Positions 39,537 to 48,025 of a DNA stretch of 64,000 nt are shown here, one piece after another. Position numbers and translations under genes: made by a program. The stretch's first letter is position 1; the number at the start of each line of letters is the position of its first letter. The notes under the pieces are model-generated. The model did not search any database. It saw only the letters and a list, made by a program, of their open reading frames with translations, and was not told the DNA's origin. This DNA comes from Sphingobium sp. SYK-6 (GTDB taxonomy: Bacteria; Pseudomonadota; Alphaproteobacteria; Sphingomonadales; Sphingomonadaceae): the NCBI RefSeq assembly GCF_000283515.1, contig NC_015976.1, positions 2,636,501-2,700,500 of the forward strand. Reading direction: 5' to 3'.

Positions 39537-41366
39537 ATGGCCGACGCTGCCGGATATGGACTGGAACAGGCGGTCGTGCTGCTCGGCGCGGCGGTGGCGG
39601 CCGTGCCTCTCTTCCGGAAGCTCGGCCTGGGCTCGGTGCTGGGCTATCTCGCCGCCGGGCTCATCATTGGCCCCTTCGGCCTGCGCCTGGTGAGCGACGC
39701 CGAGACGCTGCTCCACATCTCGGAGCTCGGCGTCGTGATGTTCCTCTTCATCATCGGCCTCGAGATGCGGCCAAGGAAGCTGTGGAACCTGCGGCGGCAG
39801 ATCTTCGGCCTCGGCGCGGCGCAAGTGCTGACCTGCGGCGCGCTGCTGACTCTGCTCGGCATGGTGGCCGGCGGCCTTCCTCCCGCCGTTGCGGCGGCGG
39901 CCGCCATGGGCTTCGTCCTCTCCTCGACTGCCGTCATCATGCAGATGCTGGAGGAAGCGGGCGACACCGCCACGGAGGAAGGGCAGAAAGCGATCTCGAT
40001 CCTGCTGCTGGAAGATCTGGCGATCGTCCCGCTGCTGGCGCTCGTGGCGCTCTGGGCCGCGTTCAACGGACACGGCACGAACGATGCGGTGCCGGTATGG
40101 CAAAGCATCGCCATCGCGCTGGGCGCACTAGCGGTGCTGATCGCGGCGGGCATCTGGCTGCTCGATCCGCTATTCGGGCTTATCGCCCGGTCCGGGGCCC
40201 GGGAAGTCCTGACGGCTGCGGCTCTTCTCATCGTGCTGGGATCGGCGCTGTTCATGCAGTCGGCCGGCCTCTCGATGGCAATGGGCGCTTTCCTCGCGGG
40301 CGTCCTGCTTTCCGAATCGAGCTATCGCCACCAGCTCGAGGCGGACATCGAGCCGTTTCGCGGCATCCTGCTCGGCCTCTTCTTCATCAGCGTGGGCATG
40401 TCGCTCGATCTCGCCACGGTAGTGCGGGAATGGCCGTTCGTCATTGCCGGCGTGCTGGGCTTCATGGCCCTCAAGGGCGCAGGCATCTATGTCATCGCGC
40501 GCCTCTCCGGCTCCGTGCATGGCGCGGCGCTGCATCGCGCGGCGCTGTTCGCGCAGGGCGGCGAATTCGCTTTCGTCCTCTATGCGGCAGCGCTGGGCGT
40601 CGGCCTGTTCGATGCGCGGGTCGCGGCGATCATGGCGGCCATCGTCATCCTTTCGATGGCACTGACGCCGCTCGTCCTGATCGCGCAGCGCCGGCTGACC
40701 CGCGACGCGCCGGTCTCGCTGGATGGGATAGACGCTGCGGACGGCCTGCGAGGCCAGGTGCTGTGCATCGGCTTCGGCCGCTTCGGCCAGATCGTCAGCC
40801 AGACCTTGCTGGCGCGGCGCGTGGAAATGGCCGTGATCGAGACCGACGTGGAGATGATCCACGCGGCGGGCAATTTCGGCTTCAAGGTTCACTATGGCGA
40901 CGGCACGCGACTGGATGTGCTCCATGCTTCCGGCGCCGGGCGCGTCGACGCCATTCTGGTGTGCGTGGACAAGCCCGAGGCAGCGGACAGGATCGTCGAG
41001 CTGTGCCGGTCCGAATTTCCCCATGCCAGGCTGTTCGTGCGATCCTTCGACCGGGGCCATGCGCTGCGCCTCATCGAGGCAGGCGTCGCGTTCCAGATCC
41101 GCGAGACATTCGAGTCCGCCCTGCTGTTCGGCCACGAAGTGCTGAAGGATCTCGGCTTCGACGAAAGCGAAGCCGACGATGCGGTCGACGACGTGAGGGA
41201 TCGCGACGATCAGCGGGTGAAGCTCGAACTGGTCGGCGGCATCGCGGCGGGGCGCAAGCTGCTGCGCAACAACATGACGACGCCCGAGCCAGAGCCGTTC
41301 TTCCCGCGCGCACGGTCCGGCGAGGACACACCGGCCGCGCCACAAGCCGCGCTCGAACGGGACTAG
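39537..41366 (+). CDS. Kef-type potassium:proton antiporter with TrkA-N domain
   Basis: A 609-aa CPA2-family monovalent cation antiporter. Residues ~1-385 form about 12 membrane helices ('VLGYLAAGLIIGPFGLRLVSD', 'EEGQKAISILLLEDLAIVPLL' with the conserved acidic residues). They are followed by a cytosolic TrkA-N nucleotide-binding domain ('GQVLCIGFGRFGQIVSQTLL', 'DKPEAADRIVELCRSEFPHA'). In KefB/KefC this domain binds glutathione adducts and opens the system during electrophile stress, a useful trait for a cell handling aromatic aldehydes. The ATG at 39537 has GGGAAGC upstream. Confidence 0.92.
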   Translation: MADAAGYGLEQAVVLLGAAVAAVPLFRKLGLGSVLGYLAAGLIIGPFGLRLVSDAETLLHISELGVVMFLFIIGLEMRPRKLWNLRRQIFGLGAAQVLTCGALLTLLGMVAGGLPPAVAAAAAMGFVLSSTAVIMQMLEEAGDTATEEGQKAISILLLEDLAIVPLLALVALWAAFNGHGTNDAVPVWQSIAIALGALAVLIAAGIWLLDPLFGLIARSGAREVLTAAALLIVLGSALFMQSAGLSMAMGAFLAGVLLSESSYRHQLEADIEPFRGILLGLFFISVGMSLDLATVVREWPFVIAGVLGFMALKGAGIYVIARLSGSVHGAALHRAALFAQGGEFAFVLYAAALGVGLFDARVAAIMAAIVILSMALTPLVLIAQRRLTRDAPVSLDGIDAADGLRGQVLCIGFGRFGQIVSQTLLARRVEMAVIETDVEMIHAAGNFGFKVHYGDGTRLDVLHASGAGRVDAILVCVDKPEAADRIVELCRSEFPHARLFVRSFDRGHALRLIEAGVAFQIRETFESALLFGHEVLKDLGFDESEADDAVDDVRDRDDQRVKLELVGGIAAGRKLLRNNMTTPEPEPFFPRARSGEDTPAAPQAALERD

Positions 41367-41417
41367 CGGCCGGCGCCGGACCTCCCTCCAGCGCCGGCCC
41401 TGTTCAGCTGCTTCCTT

Positions 41418-41807
41418 TCAGGCGGCCTTGACCGTAGCGCGCTGGCCCGGCCTCGCCTCAGGAACCTGCGTCGTCTCGATCTCGCGGGAAATCTCGGTCA
41501 CGACCTGCGAACTGACCTCGACGCTTTTCCGGGCTTCCTGCGAATAATCGTCCGAGGCGCGCTTGAAGAAGTTCGAGACGATCCCCGGCAGGTCCGTCAT
41601 GTCTTCCGTTTTGCTGAGCTGCTCCAGAAGCTCCATGTCGCGCTCGCAGCGCAGCGTCAGGAAGCTCAGCCATTCCTTCTGCTGCTGAAGCGCGATGTGG
41701 GCGAGGGATGCCTGCATCCGGGGCAGCGTGAAGGCGAAGCGCCGTACCTGCGGCAGCATGGCTTCCACGGCGGAAAAATCGGGATTGAATGAAACGCTGC
41801 TGACCAT
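41418..41807 (-). CDS. Phasin-family protein
   Basis: A 129-aa helical protein with 'QQQKEWLSFLTLRCERDMELLEQL' (quoted in part), 'FFKRASDDYSQEARKSVEVSSQVVTEISREI' (quoted in part) and an alanine-rich end, the pattern of small phasins that coat PHA granules. AAGGAG precedes the ATG at 41807. It is divergent from phaC across 392 bp, and PhaR (11.3 kb) is the expected regulator. No signal or membrane segment is present. The assignment rests on helical pattern and context more than on a signature motif. Confidence 0.75.
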   Translation of the reverse strand: MVSSVSFNPDFSAVEAMLPQVRRFAFTLPRMQASLAHIALQQQKEWLSFLTLRCERDMELLEQLSKTEDMTDLPGIVSNFFKRASDDYSQEARKSVEVSSQVVTEISREIETTQVPEARPGQRATVKAA

Positions 41808-42199
41808 CTCAGTCTCCTTGGTGAACGTGGCTGGCAAGCGGCGGCATGTCACCGCCTCGAAAGCGACCGATCCCGGCTTCGCGGGTGCGGTTCTCTTGTT
41901 GCGTCCGTGGCCACGCTCGACAGGACATTTCCTGGCAGCGGGGCCTATCTCCCGAGGGCGCCCTGCCCTTCCGTGGTCATCGGCAACCATTTCGGGCGGG
42001 CCTCAGGCCATGCGCCCTGCAAGAGGCCTTGAGACCTCCGCATCGTTTGAGCCGCAAGATGGCAGAGGCGTGCTTCGGTCCATATCCGCAATTCTACGGA
42101 GGCGAGCATGGCGCCGTTATCGCTGGACAGCCGGACGGAAAGCCTGTCGTTTCATGCAGTAAGGGCTTTTACCGATATGATTCGCATGAGGTTTGCAGG
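41808..42199. other. 392-bp divergent promoter region between the phasin gene and phaC
   Basis: It holds the promoters for the phasin and phaC. I see no strong terminator or repeat. The 3' part contains a short reading frame with an excellent ribosome binding site (see 42108-42215). AT-richer stretches occur at 42085-42100 and 42165-42190. PhaR binding is expected here, but I cannot name a site. Confidence 0.6.
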
Positions 42200-42215
42200 A
42201 TGGCGACACTCATGA
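42108..42215 (+). CDS. Possible 35-codon leader ORF coupled to phaC
   Basis: An ATG at 42108 lies 5 nt after a near-perfect GGAGG. The frame runs 35 codons (MAPLSLDSRTESLSFHAVRA at its start) and stops at TGA 42213-42215. That stop overlaps, as ATGA, the ATG at 42212 that is codon 5 of phaC as annotated here. If phaC starts at 42212, the short frame would drive it by coupling. The peptide resembles nothing I know and could be incidental, but its ribosome binding site is the best in the region. Confidence 0.35.
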   Translation: MAPLSLDSRTESLSFHAVRAFTDMIRMRFAGWRHS

Positions 42216-43960
42216 CCGCACCGCTGACTGCCGAGCCCGACCAGGGGCATGATCCGCTGGATGGCCTCGCGGAAACCATGGACCGCGCGTCCTTCGCCGC
42301 CATCGCGCAAATGACGCACGGCCTCTCGCCGGCCACGCTGGCGCAGGCCTTTTCCGACTGGGCAATGCATCTCGCCGTTTCCCCCGGCAAGCGCGCGCAG
42401 CTCGCCGCGAAAGCCGTGCGCAAGAATCTCCGCCTCGCCGAGCATCTGACGGACGGCAAGCCGGCCATTCTCCCGCTCCCGCAGGACCACCGCTTCGACG
42501 ATCCTGCCTGGCAAGCGCAGCCCTGGTCGCTGCTTTCCCAGGCCTTCCTGCTCAATCAGCAATGGTGGCATGCCGCCACCACCGGCGTGATGGGCGTGAC
42601 GGCGCATCATGAGGCGATCGTCGAGTTCGTCGCGCGGCAGATGCTCGACATGATGGCGCCCTCCAACTTCCTCCTCACCAACCCGGTGCTCCAGCAGCGT
42701 ATCGCCGACACGGGCGGACAGTGTCTGGTCGAAGGCGCGCACCTGCTGCTTGAGGACATGGTGAATGCCATGCGCGGAGATCCCTCGCCGGGCAGCGACG
42801 GCTTCATCGCGGGCGAGACCGTGGCCGTGACGCCCGGCAAGGTCGTGTATCGCAACCGGCTGATGGAGATGATCCAGTATGCGCCGACGACAGGCACCGT
42901 GCGTCCCGAGCCGGTGCTCATCATCCCGGCCTGGATCATGAAATATTATATTCTCGATCTCTCGCCGGAGAACTCGCTGATCCGCTGGCTGGTCGGCCAG
43001 GGCTACACCGTCTTCGCGATCTCCTGGCACAATCCCGAAAGCGCGGACCGGGATCTCGATATGGACGCCTATCGTCGGTTCGGCCCGCTGGCCGCGCTCG
43101 ATGCGATCGGCGCGATCACGGGCGCCGCGAAAACCCACGCGCTCGGCTATTGCCTCGGCGGCACCTTGCTCGCCGTCACGGCGGCGGCCATGGCGCGCGA
43201 CGGGGACGAGCGGCTCGCCAGCCTCACGCTGCTGGCCGCGCAGACGGACTTCTCGGAGCCCGGCGAACTCGGCCTGTTCATTGACGAGGCGCAGATCAAC
43301 CTGCTGGAAAGCCTGATGTGGAGCCGTGGTTATCTGGACAGCGGCCAGATGGGCGGCGCCTTCCAGCTCCTGCGCTCGAACGATCTCATCTGGTCGCGCG
43401 TGCTGAACACCTATCTGATGGGCAAGCGCGAGCCGCTGAACGACCTCATGGCCTGGAATGCGGACGGGACGCGCATGCCCTATGCCATGCACAGCGGCTA
43501 TCTGCGCAGTTTCTTCCTGGAGGATTCGCTTGCCGAGGGGCAATATGAAGTGGACGGGCGCGCGATCAGCCTGACGGCCCTGCATGCGCCGATGTTCGTC
43601 GTGGGCACGGAGCGGGATCATGTCGCGCCCTGGCGATCGGTGTACAAGATCCACGGGCTGACCCCGGCCGACATCATGTTCGTGCTCACCAGCGGCGGGC
43701 ACAATGCCGGCATCGTGTCCGAGCCCGGTCATCCGGGGCGGCACTTCAGCATGCTCGAGCGACCGGCGCAGGCCCATTCCCTCTCCCCTGACGAGTGGCT
43801 GGCGAGCGCGCCCGGTCATGACGGCTCGTGGTGGCTCGCATGGAGCGACTGGCTGGGCGCGCATTCCGGCGAGCCCGTGCCCCCGCCGCCGATGGGCGCG
43901 GCGGACAAGGGCTATCCCCCGCTGGGCGATGCGCCCGGCCTTTATGTCCTGGAGCGATGA
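42200..43960 (+). CDS. phaC: PHA synthase (class I-like)
   Basis: Polymerises (R)-3-hydroxyacyl-CoA into polyhydroxyalkanoate on the granule surface. The 586-aa protein has an N-terminal PhaC_N domain ('QAWQAQPWSLLSQAFLLNQQWW' area), then the alpha/beta hydrolase core with nucleophile Cys318 in 'GYCLGGTLL', 'VGTERDHVAPW' with the catalytic Asp, and the His in 'SGGHNAGIV'. 'FVLTSGGHNAGIVSEPGHPGRHF' (quoted in part) is typical of the group in which phaC is linked to MaoC-Pta and AckA. The start is ATG 42200, or ATG 42212 if coupled to the leader frame. Confidence 0.9.
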   Translation: MATLMTAPLTAEPDQGHDPLDGLAETMDRASFAAIAQMTHGLSPATLAQAFSDWAMHLAVSPGKRAQLAAKAVRKNLRLAEHLTDGKPAILPLPQDHRFDDPAWQAQPWSLLSQAFLLNQQWWHAATTGVMGVTAHHEAIVEFVARQMLDMMAPSNFLLTNPVLQQRIADTGGQCLVEGAHLLLEDMVNAMRGDPSPGSDGFIAGETVAVTPGKVVYRNRLMEMIQYAPTTGTVRPEPVLIIPAWIMKYYILDLSPENSLIRWLVGQGYTVFAISWHNPESADRDLDMDAYRRFGPLAALDAIGAITGAAKTHALGYCLGGTLLAVTAAAMARDGDERLASLTLLAAQTDFSEPGELGLFIDEAQINLLESLMWSRGYLDSGQMGGAFQLLRSNDLIWSRVLNTYLMGKREPLNDLMAWNADGTRMPYAMHSGYLRSFFLEDSLAEGQYEVDGRAISLTALHAPMFVVGTERDHVAPWRSVYKIHGLTPADIMFVLTSGGHNAGIVSEPGHPGRHFSMLERPAQAHSLSPDEWLASAPGHDGSWWLAWSDWLGAHSGEPVPPPPMGAADKGYPPLGDAPGLYVLER

Positions 43961-43964
43961 TCCG

Positions 43965-45386
43965 ATGACCAAGCCGGACATGATCGAGAACCGGACGTTC
44001 GACGAGATTGCTGTCGGCGACCATGCGAGCCTCTCGCGCACGCTGGGCGAGCGGGAGATCCAGCTCTTCGCCCTCGCCTCGGGTGACGTCAATCCGGCGC
44101 ATCTCGACCCGGACTATGCCGCCACGGACATCTTCCAGCGCGTCATTGCGCACGGCCTGTGGGGCGGCGGGCTCATCTCAGCCGTGCTCGGCACGGAACT
44201 GCCCGGCCCCGGCACCATCTATCTGAGCCAGAGCCTGCGCTTCGTGCGCCCCGTCTGCCTGGGCGACACCATCACCGCGTCCGTCACGGTGAAGGAAAAG
44301 CGCGCGAAGACGCACGACCTCGTTCTTGATTGCCGGTGCAGCAACCAGCGCAACGAGGACGTCATCACCGGCGAGGCGCTGGTACGCGCACCGACGGAGA
44401 AAGTGTGCCGGCCGCGCATCGCGTTGCCCGACGTGCGGGTGCCCGACCATGACGACTATCGGCGGCTCATCGAGGCGACCCGGGGCGGCGCCCCCGTGCC
44501 CACGGCCGTCGCGCATCCCTGCTCGGCAGCGGCCATCGCGGCGGCAGCGGAAGCCGCCGAAGCCGGCCTCATCGTCCCCATACTCGTCGGGCCGGAAAGC
44601 AGGATCAGGGCGGCAGCGCAGGAAGCGGAAGTAGATATCAGCGCCTTCCGCCTCGTGCCAGCCCCGCACAGCCATGCCGCCGCGGCGCAAGCGGTTGCGC
44701 TGGTGCGGGCGGGCGAAGCGCAACTGCTGATGAAGGGCTCGCTGCATACCGACGAGTTGATGAGCGCGATCGTGGCCCGCGAGACGGGCCTGCGCACGGA
44801 GCGGCGGATCAGCCATGTCTACATCATGGACGTGCCCGGCCATCCCACGCCCCTGCTGATCACGGATGCGGCCATCAACATCGCGCCGACGCTGGAGGAG
44901 AAAGCCGACATCATCCGCAACGCCATCGACCTTGCGCATGTCATCGGCATCCAGACGCCCCGGGTCGCCATTCTCTCGGCCGTGGAGACGGTCAATCCTG
45001 CCCTCGCCTCCACGTTGGACGCCGCAGCGCTCTGCAAGATGGCGGATCGCGGCCAGATCGCCGGGGGCGTGCTCGACGGCCCCCTTGCCTTCGACAATGC
45101 GATCAGCGAGGCCGCCGCGAAGGAGAAAGGCATCGTCTCGCCAGTCGCCGGCAAGGCCGAGATCCTGATCGTGCCCAATATCGAGGCGGGGAACATGCTG
45201 GCCAAACAGCTCACGTTCCTCGGTGGAGCCGATGCGGCGGGCATCGTGCTGGGCGCGCGCGTGCCGGTCATCCTCACCAGCCGCGCCGATTCCGCGCGCA
45301 CCCGCATGGCCTCCTGCGCGGTGGCCGTGCTGCTGGCCCGCGCCGCAACGAAGGCCGCGCCGGGCGTGGCAAGCCAGCCCGCATGA
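43965..45386 (+). CDS. Bifunctional MaoC-like enoyl-CoA hydratase / phosphate acetyl(butyryl)transferase
   Basis: A 473-aa fusion. The N-terminal MaoC/hot-dog domain (~1-150) has the R-hydratase signature 'FALASGDVNPAHLDPDYA' with 'IAHGLWGGGLISAVLGTELPGPGTIYL' (quoted in part), suggesting hydration of enoyl-CoA to (R)-3-hydroxyacyl-CoA for PhaC. The C-terminal PTA_PTB domain (~170-465, 'LMKGSLHTDELMSAIV', 'HVYIMDVPGHPTPLLITDAAIN' (quoted in part), 'GNMLAKQLTFLGGADAAGIVLGARVPVILTSRADS' (quoted in part)) transfers acyl groups between CoA and phosphate. It starts 4 bp after the phaC stop, and ackA overlaps its 3' end by 4 nt. Confidence 0.92.
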   Translation: MTKPDMIENRTFDEIAVGDHASLSRTLGEREIQLFALASGDVNPAHLDPDYAATDIFQRVIAHGLWGGGLISAVLGTELPGPGTIYLSQSLRFVRPVCLGDTITASVTVKEKRAKTHDLVLDCRCSNQRNEDVITGEALVRAPTEKVCRPRIALPDVRVPDHDDYRRLIEATRGGAPVPTAVAHPCSAAAIAAAAEAAEAGLIVPILVGPESRIRAAAQEAEVDISAFRLVPAPHSHAAAAQAVALVRAGEAQLLMKGSLHTDELMSAIVARETGLRTERRISHVYIMDVPGHPTPLLITDAAINIAPTLEEKADIIRNAIDLAHVIGIQTPRVAILSAVETVNPALASTLDAAALCKMADRGQIAGGVLDGPLAFDNAISEAAAKEKGIVSPVAGKAEILIVPNIEAGNMLAKQLTFLGGADAAGIVLGARVPVILTSRADSARTRMASCAVAVLLARAATKAAPGVASQPA

Positions 45387-46582
45387 GCCAGGCGATCATC
45401 AGCCTCAATTCCGGTTCCTCCAGCATCAAGTTCGGCCTGTTCTCGCTGGAAGGCGGCGTGCCGGTCCATGCCGCCGGGGGCAAGCTGGAGAAGATCGGCA
45501 TCGCGCCCCAGCTCACCATCCGGGACGGCGAGGGCAGCATCATCGCGGAGAAGCAATGGCCGCAGGGCGCGGGCCTTACGCATCAGGCGCTGCTCGACGA
45601 TCTCTATGACTGGGCGGGCAGCCATCTGGCCGGGCACGAGATCATCACGGTCGGGCATCGTGTCGTGCATGGCGGCGCCGATTTCGCCGCGCCGGTGCGG
45701 GTGGACGCGGCCATTCTGGCGCGGCTGGAAGCACTCTGCCCGCTGGCACCTCTGCATCAGCCGCACAATCTTGCCGCCATCCGGGCCATTGCCGCCCTGT
45801 CTCCCGACCTTCCCCAGATCGCCTGTTTCGACACTGCCTTCCATCATGCCATGGAGCCGGTGGCGACGCGGCTCGCCCTGCCCCGCGCGATGTCCGACAG
45901 GGGCATTCGCCGCTATGGTTTCCATGGCCTGTCCTACGATTATATCGCGCGCCGGCTGCGCGAGATCGACCCTGAGCTGGCAAGCGGCCGCGTGATCGCG
46001 GGGCATCTCGGTAACGGCGCGTCGCTCTGCGCGATCCATGAGGGCCGCAGCGTCGACACGACAATGGGCTTCACGGCGCTCGACGGCCTGATGATGGGCA
46101 CGCGCAGCGGCGCGCTCGATCCCGGCGTCGTCATCCACCTGATGAAGCAGGAAGGCATGAGCGCCGATGAGATCGAGACGCTGCTCTATCGCGAGAGCGG
46201 CTTGCTCGGCGTGTCCGGCATTTCGAGCGACATGCGCACGCTCCACGCGAGCGACGATCCGCGCGCGGCCGAGGCCATCGCGCTTTTCGTGTGGCGCGCC
46301 GCACGGGAAGCCGGCGCCCTCATCAGCAGCATGGGCGGGATCGACGGCATCGTGTTCACGGCCGGCATCGGCGAGAATGATCCGGCCATCCGCGCCGCCA
46401 TCGCCCGGCGCCTCGCCTGGACGGGCCTTGAAATCGACGAGACCGCCAATCGCGCCAGTGCGCCGCTCATCAGCACCCCCGGCAGCCGCGTGACGGCCCG
46501 GGTCATTCCCACGGACGAGGAACGGATGATCGCCCTGCACACGCTGGCGACCCTGCAAGCGGAGGCAGCGTCCCGGCCATAA
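45383..46582 (+). CDS. ackA: Acetate (propionate/butyrate-type) kinase
   Basis: Interconverts acyl phosphate and acid with ATP. The 399-aa protein has 'IISLNSGSSSIKFGLFSLE', 'VGHRVVHGG', 'FDTAFHHAM', 'RRYGFHGLSYDYIA', 'GHLGNGASLCAIHEGRSVDT' and 'FTAGIGENDPAIRAAI', all acetokinase signatures. The ATG overlaps the fusion gene's stop (ATGA). With the Pta domain it forms an acyl-CoA to acyl-phosphate to acid plus ATP route, or the reverse for activating acids into PHA precursors. Chain-length preference is not clear from sequence. Confidence 0.94.
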   Translation: MSQAIISLNSGSSSIKFGLFSLEGGVPVHAAGGKLEKIGIAPQLTIRDGEGSIIAEKQWPQGAGLTHQALLDDLYDWAGSHLAGHEIITVGHRVVHGGADFAAPVRVDAAILARLEALCPLAPLHQPHNLAAIRAIAALSPDLPQIACFDTAFHHAMEPVATRLALPRAMSDRGIRRYGFHGLSYDYIARRLREIDPELASGRVIAGHLGNGASLCAIHEGRSVDTTMGFTALDGLMMGTRSGALDPGVVIHLMKQEGMSADEIETLLYRESGLLGVSGISSDMRTLHASDDPRAAEAIALFVWRAAREAGALISSMGGIDGIVFTAGIGENDPAIRAAIARRLAWTGLEIDETANRASAPLISTPGSRVTARVIPTDEERMIALHTLATLQAEAASRP

Positions 46583-46637
46583 CCACCGGTGCCTTCCGGC
46601 TTTTCAGGCCCGGGACAGAAGGCGCCTTCCAGCCCGC

Positions 46638-47294
46638 TCAGCCATAGCGTTCCTCATTCCAGGGGTCGCCGCGCATGTGATAGCCGTTCTGCTCCCAGAA
46701 GCCCGGCTTGTCGCCACCGAGGAAATCGATGCCGCCGAGCCATTTGGCGCTTTTCCAGAAATAGAGATGCGGAATGACCAGCCGGACCGGCCCGCCATGG
46801 TCCCGCGTCAGCGGCTTCCCGTCCCAGCCATGGGCCAGCAAAGCGTCGGGCGCGGCGAAATCCTCCAGCGGGACATTGGTCGTATACCCGTCATAGCCGT
46901 GCAGCATGACATGCGTCGCCTCGTCGGCCGGGCGGACCATGTCCAGCAGGTCACGGGTCGCCACGCCCGTCCAGTCATTGTCGTAGCGCGACCAGGTGGT
47001 GACGCAGTGGATATCCGAGCGGACCTGGGCCTGGGGCAAGGCCATGAAGGCGGCCCAGTCCAGCGACACGGGCTCCCCGACCATCCCGCCGATCCTCAGG
47101 CGCCAACGCTCGGTGGAGACCTCCGGCTGCCGGCCAAGATCGAGCACCGGCCAGTTGCGCACCAGATGCTGGCCAGGCGGCAGGCGCTCCTCCGCCGGGC
47201 GAGAGGGCGCGCCGGTGATGAACTTGTGTTCGCTCGCCCAGCGCCGCTTGGAGCGCGTCAGCTTGCTGTCCGGCGGAGTCGTCTCATCGTCCAT
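46638..47294 (-). CDS. Sulfite oxidase-like molybdopterin oxidoreductase
   Basis: A 218-aa protein with the SUOX-fold molybdopterin domain: 'HCVTTWSRYDNDWTGVATRDLLDMVRP' (quoted in part) contains the molybdenum-ligating Cys97, followed by 'VPLEDFAAPDALLAHGWDGKPLTRDHGGPVRL' (quoted in part), 'LYFWKSAKWLGGIDFL' and 'YHMRGDPWNEERYG'. The start MDDETTP (47294) is preferred; the upstream extension looks non-coding. No signal peptide is seen, so it is likely cytoplasmic. It belongs to the small 'sulfite oxidase-like' group without heme or dimerisation domain. The substrate is unknown. moaB at 5.1 kb would help supply its cofactor. Confidence 0.88.
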   Translation of the reverse strand: MDDETTPPDSKLTRSKRRWASEHKFITGAPSRPAEERLPPGQHLVRNWPVLDLGRQPEVSTERWRLRIGGMVGEPVSLDWAAFMALPQAQVRSDIHCVTTWSRYDNDWTGVATRDLLDMVRPADEATHVMLHGYDGYTTNVPLEDFAAPDALLAHGWDGKPLTRDHGGPVRLVIPHLYFWKSAKWLGGIDFLGGDKPGFWEQNGYHMRGDPWNEERYG

Positions 47295-47473
47295 AGGCGG
47301 TTCCCGGAAGAGGCGCGGCGTGCCGGCGCAGCATCCGCCAAACCGCAGCCGCGCGCAAGGCCGGAACGCGCAGGGAGCGCGCTGCCCCATCCGCCTGCCC
47401 TCCCGATTTCCCACGATGAACGCAGCCCATTTCTGCTATACCGAGGCTTGATATGACGGCCCCAAGCTGCTTT

Positions 47474-47485
47474 CTATCATGATAG
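47474..47485. promoter_or_regulatory. Palindrome upstream of the VOC-cupin-SDR gene run
   Basis: CTATCATGATAG is a perfect 12-bp palindrome with partly matching flanks (TTT on the left, GAAA on the right), 52 bp before the GTG of the VOC gene. Placement fits an operator for the aromatic gene run; the regulator (perhaps the IclR protein at 54.5 kb) is not known. Confidence 0.45.
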
Positions 47486-47537
47486 GAAAAGCCGGCGGCG
47501 AATATCGACCGCCGGCGCAGCGCGCAGGAGAGTAACC

Positions 47538-47951
47538 GTGCTCATCAAACGGCTCGATCACGTCAATATCCGCACGCGTGACCTGCCGCCGGTCGTCGCT
47601 TTCTATCGCGACATACTGGAGCTGGAAGAACGCGACCCACCATCCAATCTCGACAAGACGATGGTGCGGTGGATGTACGATCACAAGGATGATCCGATCG
47701 TCCACATCAGCACGCCAGGCGCGCTCAGCGAGCATGGCATCTACGACAATATCACCGGGACGACCGGCGGGCTCGATCATGTCGCCTTCCAGTGCGTGGG
47801 CCTCGCGCCCCTTGTGGAGCGGCTGAAGAAGCATGGCGTCCCCTGGCGCGAGAACCGGGTGGACGTCATCAGGATGACACAGGTGTTCCTGCACGATCCC
47901 ACCGGCGTGCAGATCGAGCTCAATGTGTTCGACGAGGATCCCGGCCCCTGA
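47538..47951 (+). CDS. VOC (glyoxalase/extradiol dioxygenase fold) family protein
   Basis: A 137-aa metalloenzyme-like protein. Candidate ligands are His8 ('LDHVNIRT'), His81 ('GGLDHVAF') and Glu127 ('VQIELNVF'), the 2-His-1-Glu pattern of the fold. The start is GTG 47538 with AGGAGAGTAACC upstream. It is first in a plus-strand series of aromatic side-chain genes, 74 bp before the dioxygenase-like cupin. It could be a lyase acting on an alpha-ketoaldehyde such as an aryl glyoxal, or a ring- or side-chain oxygenase; the sequence does not decide. Confidence 0.85.
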   Translation: MLIKRLDHVNIRTRDLPPVVAFYRDILELEERDPPSNLDKTMVRWMYDHKDDPIVHISTPGALSEHGIYDNITGTTGGLDHVAFQCVGLAPLVERLKKHGVPWRENRVDVIRMTQVFLHDPTGVQIELNVFDEDPGP

Positions 47952-48025
47952 GCGGCGGGGCCGCTCCACACGAACAAAGAAGAAACAGAACCAAAATCAG
48001 AACCATAATCATCAGGAGAGAGACC

